This document shows, one piece after another, positions 62,831-64,000 of a stretch of DNA of 64,000 bases. Below the pieces are notes generated by a model. The model was not told the origin of the DNA. It worked only from the letters and a program-made list of their open reading frames with translations, and did not search any database. How positions within the stretch are numbered: position 1 is the stretch's first letter; every line of letters starts with the position of its first letter. This stretch comes from Treponema sp. (GTDB lineage: Bacteria; Spirochaetota; Spirochaetia; Treponematales; Treponemataceae): the NCBI GenBank assembly GCA_017551705.1, contig JAFZLA010000002.1, positions 42,917 through 106,916 on the forward strand, given 5' to 3'. A program made the position numbers and the translations under genes.

Positions 62831-64000
62831 TTGCGGCTCCTTAAGACTTGCAACACTTCGTCAACCTCGGTCTGAAGCTGCTGGATTTTTGCCGCGTTAA
62901 GGCTGGGGTCGCTGCGCTGCAAAGAGTTGATGTGGTTTATAAGCTGCTGAACGTATTCCATGTTTAGCTTGGTCGAATCAAGGCCGCCGACTGATTGCAT
63001 CGCGCCTTTTTGGCCCTGCTCCAAAGCGCCGTCATTTGATTCCTGATCATCCGCGGCGGCCTTGGGGTCCTCAAAAATTTCTTTTCCGGAATTTTGAAAG
63101 TCGGAGTCCGAAAAATTCACCACAAACGAATAAGTTACATTTGCGTCCTTGGCCAATTCCACCGGCTCCCAAAACAGGGCCATGGCGGAATCGTTGTAAG
63201 ACAAAATCGAGTTGAACGTGTTGCCCGGATTAAAGAGCGTTATGGGCGTGGCAAGGTCGATGACGTCCTTGTTGGCCATCGCCGCTTTTTTGGGCGGAGT
63301 CACGCCCTTTCCGTAAAGGACAAATTCAATCGCGTTCTGGCCGTCGCTTGAGATGACCCAGCCTTCTTCCCTTGAGGGAACCAGCACGTACTCCGAGCCG
63401 ATGGCCTTGTTGGCCGCGGTTGAGTAATGCGCCTGGCGGTTTTCGCCAAGGCAAAGGTTGTACACGGCCTTGAGCGCCAGGACCGCTTTTTTGTCGGCCA
63501 AGTTTCTCATCTTAAGCTTTACGCGGACGCAGTTTGTCTGGGTGTCTTTGGGCGAATACTTGTCCAGCTGGTAAGTGGCCACAACTTCAACAACGTCCTT
63601 TACTTGCAAAGTTTCGGTGATTGAATTTGAGTTGACGTCGTAGCTGTAGGAACAGTGGCCGTTCTTGTTAAGGCGGTATTCCTTGGCTCCCGAAAAAATC
63701 GAAATGTAGTTGCTCTGTCCGTATTCCGACGTCTTTAGCGCGGGAATGTTTTTCTTTCCGTTGACAACGTAGAACAAAACGGCGCCGCTTGCCCTTACAG
63801 TTTCCAGGCGGACAAGGCCGTCGTGCAGAGCCACGTCTCCGCCGATTCTCTTTATGACCGCCGACACTCTTGTGTCCTGCGAATCGTCTTGGTCTTGCGC
63901 GGGAATAAGGGCAGCCCTTGCGGCGGCGCCTTGCTCGGCTGAGCCGGCGGCAGAAGCGGCGGAACTTTCGGCGGCTGCAGGAGCGGCTGCGCTTTCGGGC
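62827..64000 (-). CDS. Unknown protein with Ala-rich linker and C-terminal coiled coil, partial
   Basis: The frame stays open to the window edge, so the start is missing; GTG at 63867 is only an internal codon. The visible part begins with an Ala/Ser/Glu-rich linker, then a beta-rich domain (VRLETVRASGAVLFYVVNGK, YSFVVNFSDSD), and ends in a Gln/Leu-rich coiled coil (INHINSLQRSDPSLNAAKIQ, then LQTEVDEVLQVL). It is coupled to the TPR gene. It may be an envelope or periplasmic protein; not recognised. Confidence 0.7.
   Translation of the reverse strand, partial: PESAAAPAAAESSAASAAGSAEQGAAARAALIPAQDQDDSQDTRVSAVIKRIGGDVALHDGLVRLETVRASGAVLFYVVNGKKNIPALKTSEYGQSNYISIFSGAKEYRLNKNGHCSYSYDVNSNSITETLQVKDVVEVVATYQLDKYSPKDTQTNCVRVKLKMRNLADKKAVLALKAVYNLCLGENRQAHYSTAANKAIGSEYVLVPSREEGWVISSDGQNAIEFVLYGKGVTPPKKAAMANKDVIDLATPITLFNPGNTFNSILSYNDSAMALFWEPVELAKDANVTYSFVVNFSDSDFQNSGKEIFEDPKAAADDQESNDGALEQGQKGAMQSVGGLDSTKLNMEYVQQLINHINSLQRSDPSLNAAKIQQLQTEVDEVLQVLRSRK

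Noticed and set aside
1..64000. CRISPR arrays, tRNA or rRNA genes
   Set aside because: No regularly spaced identical repeats and no cloverleaf or rRNA-like segments were seen on either strand by eye.

Overview
The window is bacterial chromosome, probably from a host-associated spirochaete of the Treponema type. That assignment is an inference from the feel of the housekeeping proteins, the mix of moderate-GC and AT-rich genes, and poly-G tracts; no rRNA or tRNA gene is present to confirm it. Almost the whole window is one very large surface-polysaccharide (O-antigen/capsule-like) locus. It is bordered on the right by housekeeping genes (scpA, folK, recA) and by a TPR-protein operon that runs off the window.

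Layout, left to right. 0-1.4 kb: a toxin-antitoxin pair (MqsR-like toxin; antitoxin with zinc ribbon, HTH and Panacea domain). 1.5-15.5 kb: glycosyltransferases of several folds, GtrA and polyprenyl-phosphate-sugar synthase proteins, and one operon holding a Wzm/Wzt-type ABC exporter, a PglK/MsbA-type ABC flippase and further transferases. 15.5-26.4 kb: a minus-strand run of large multidomain GT2 enzymes and a GtrA/GtrB/GtrII-like cassette. 26.4-31 kb: AT-rich precursor genes (glf, an RmlC-like epimerase, an SDR, rfbG, rfbF) for UDP-galactofuranose and a CDP-6-deoxyhexose. 31-33.7 kb: a CBASS-like anti-phage module (E2/SEC-C protein, CD-NTase, and a 2TM-Nudix effector broken by a frameshift). 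33.7-39.1 kb: an Fdt/Qdt-type amino-sugar pathway with a PIN-domain protein and an ATP-grasp/HAD fusion embedded in it. 39.1-42.4 kb: a DUF262/ATPase/unknown three-gene unit with a consensus promoter, divergent from a NusG paralogue. 42.9-47.3 kb: an ArnC/SMR/SMR/GT-C decoration module downstream of an AbiE-type toxin-antitoxin pair. 47.6-56.8 kb: an acyl-carrier-protein-based acylation cassette (two ACPs, KAS III, an adenylating ligase, an SDR, three acyltransferases) with wecE. 57-58.4 kb: rmlA and rmlC. 58.4-64 kb: scpA, folK, recA, a repeat-rich non-coding island, a TPR membrane protein and a partial unknown.

How the genes fit together. Nucleotide sugars are made by RmlA/RmlC, WecE, FdtA/B/C, RfbF/G and Glf; rmlB, rmlD and rfbH are not in the window. 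Amino sugars could be N-acylated by the ACP cassette. Glycan is assembled by many GT2/GT4 enzymes, flipped by one or both ABC systems or the SMR pair, and decorated in the periplasm by GT-C enzymes fed by GtrA/GtrB/ArnC-type proteins. Defence and toxin-antitoxin genes share operons, with overlapping start and stop codons, with sugar genes. Poly-G tracts suggest phase variation. Several plus-strand first genes have consensus promoters placed so that their mRNAs would be leaderless or nearly so.
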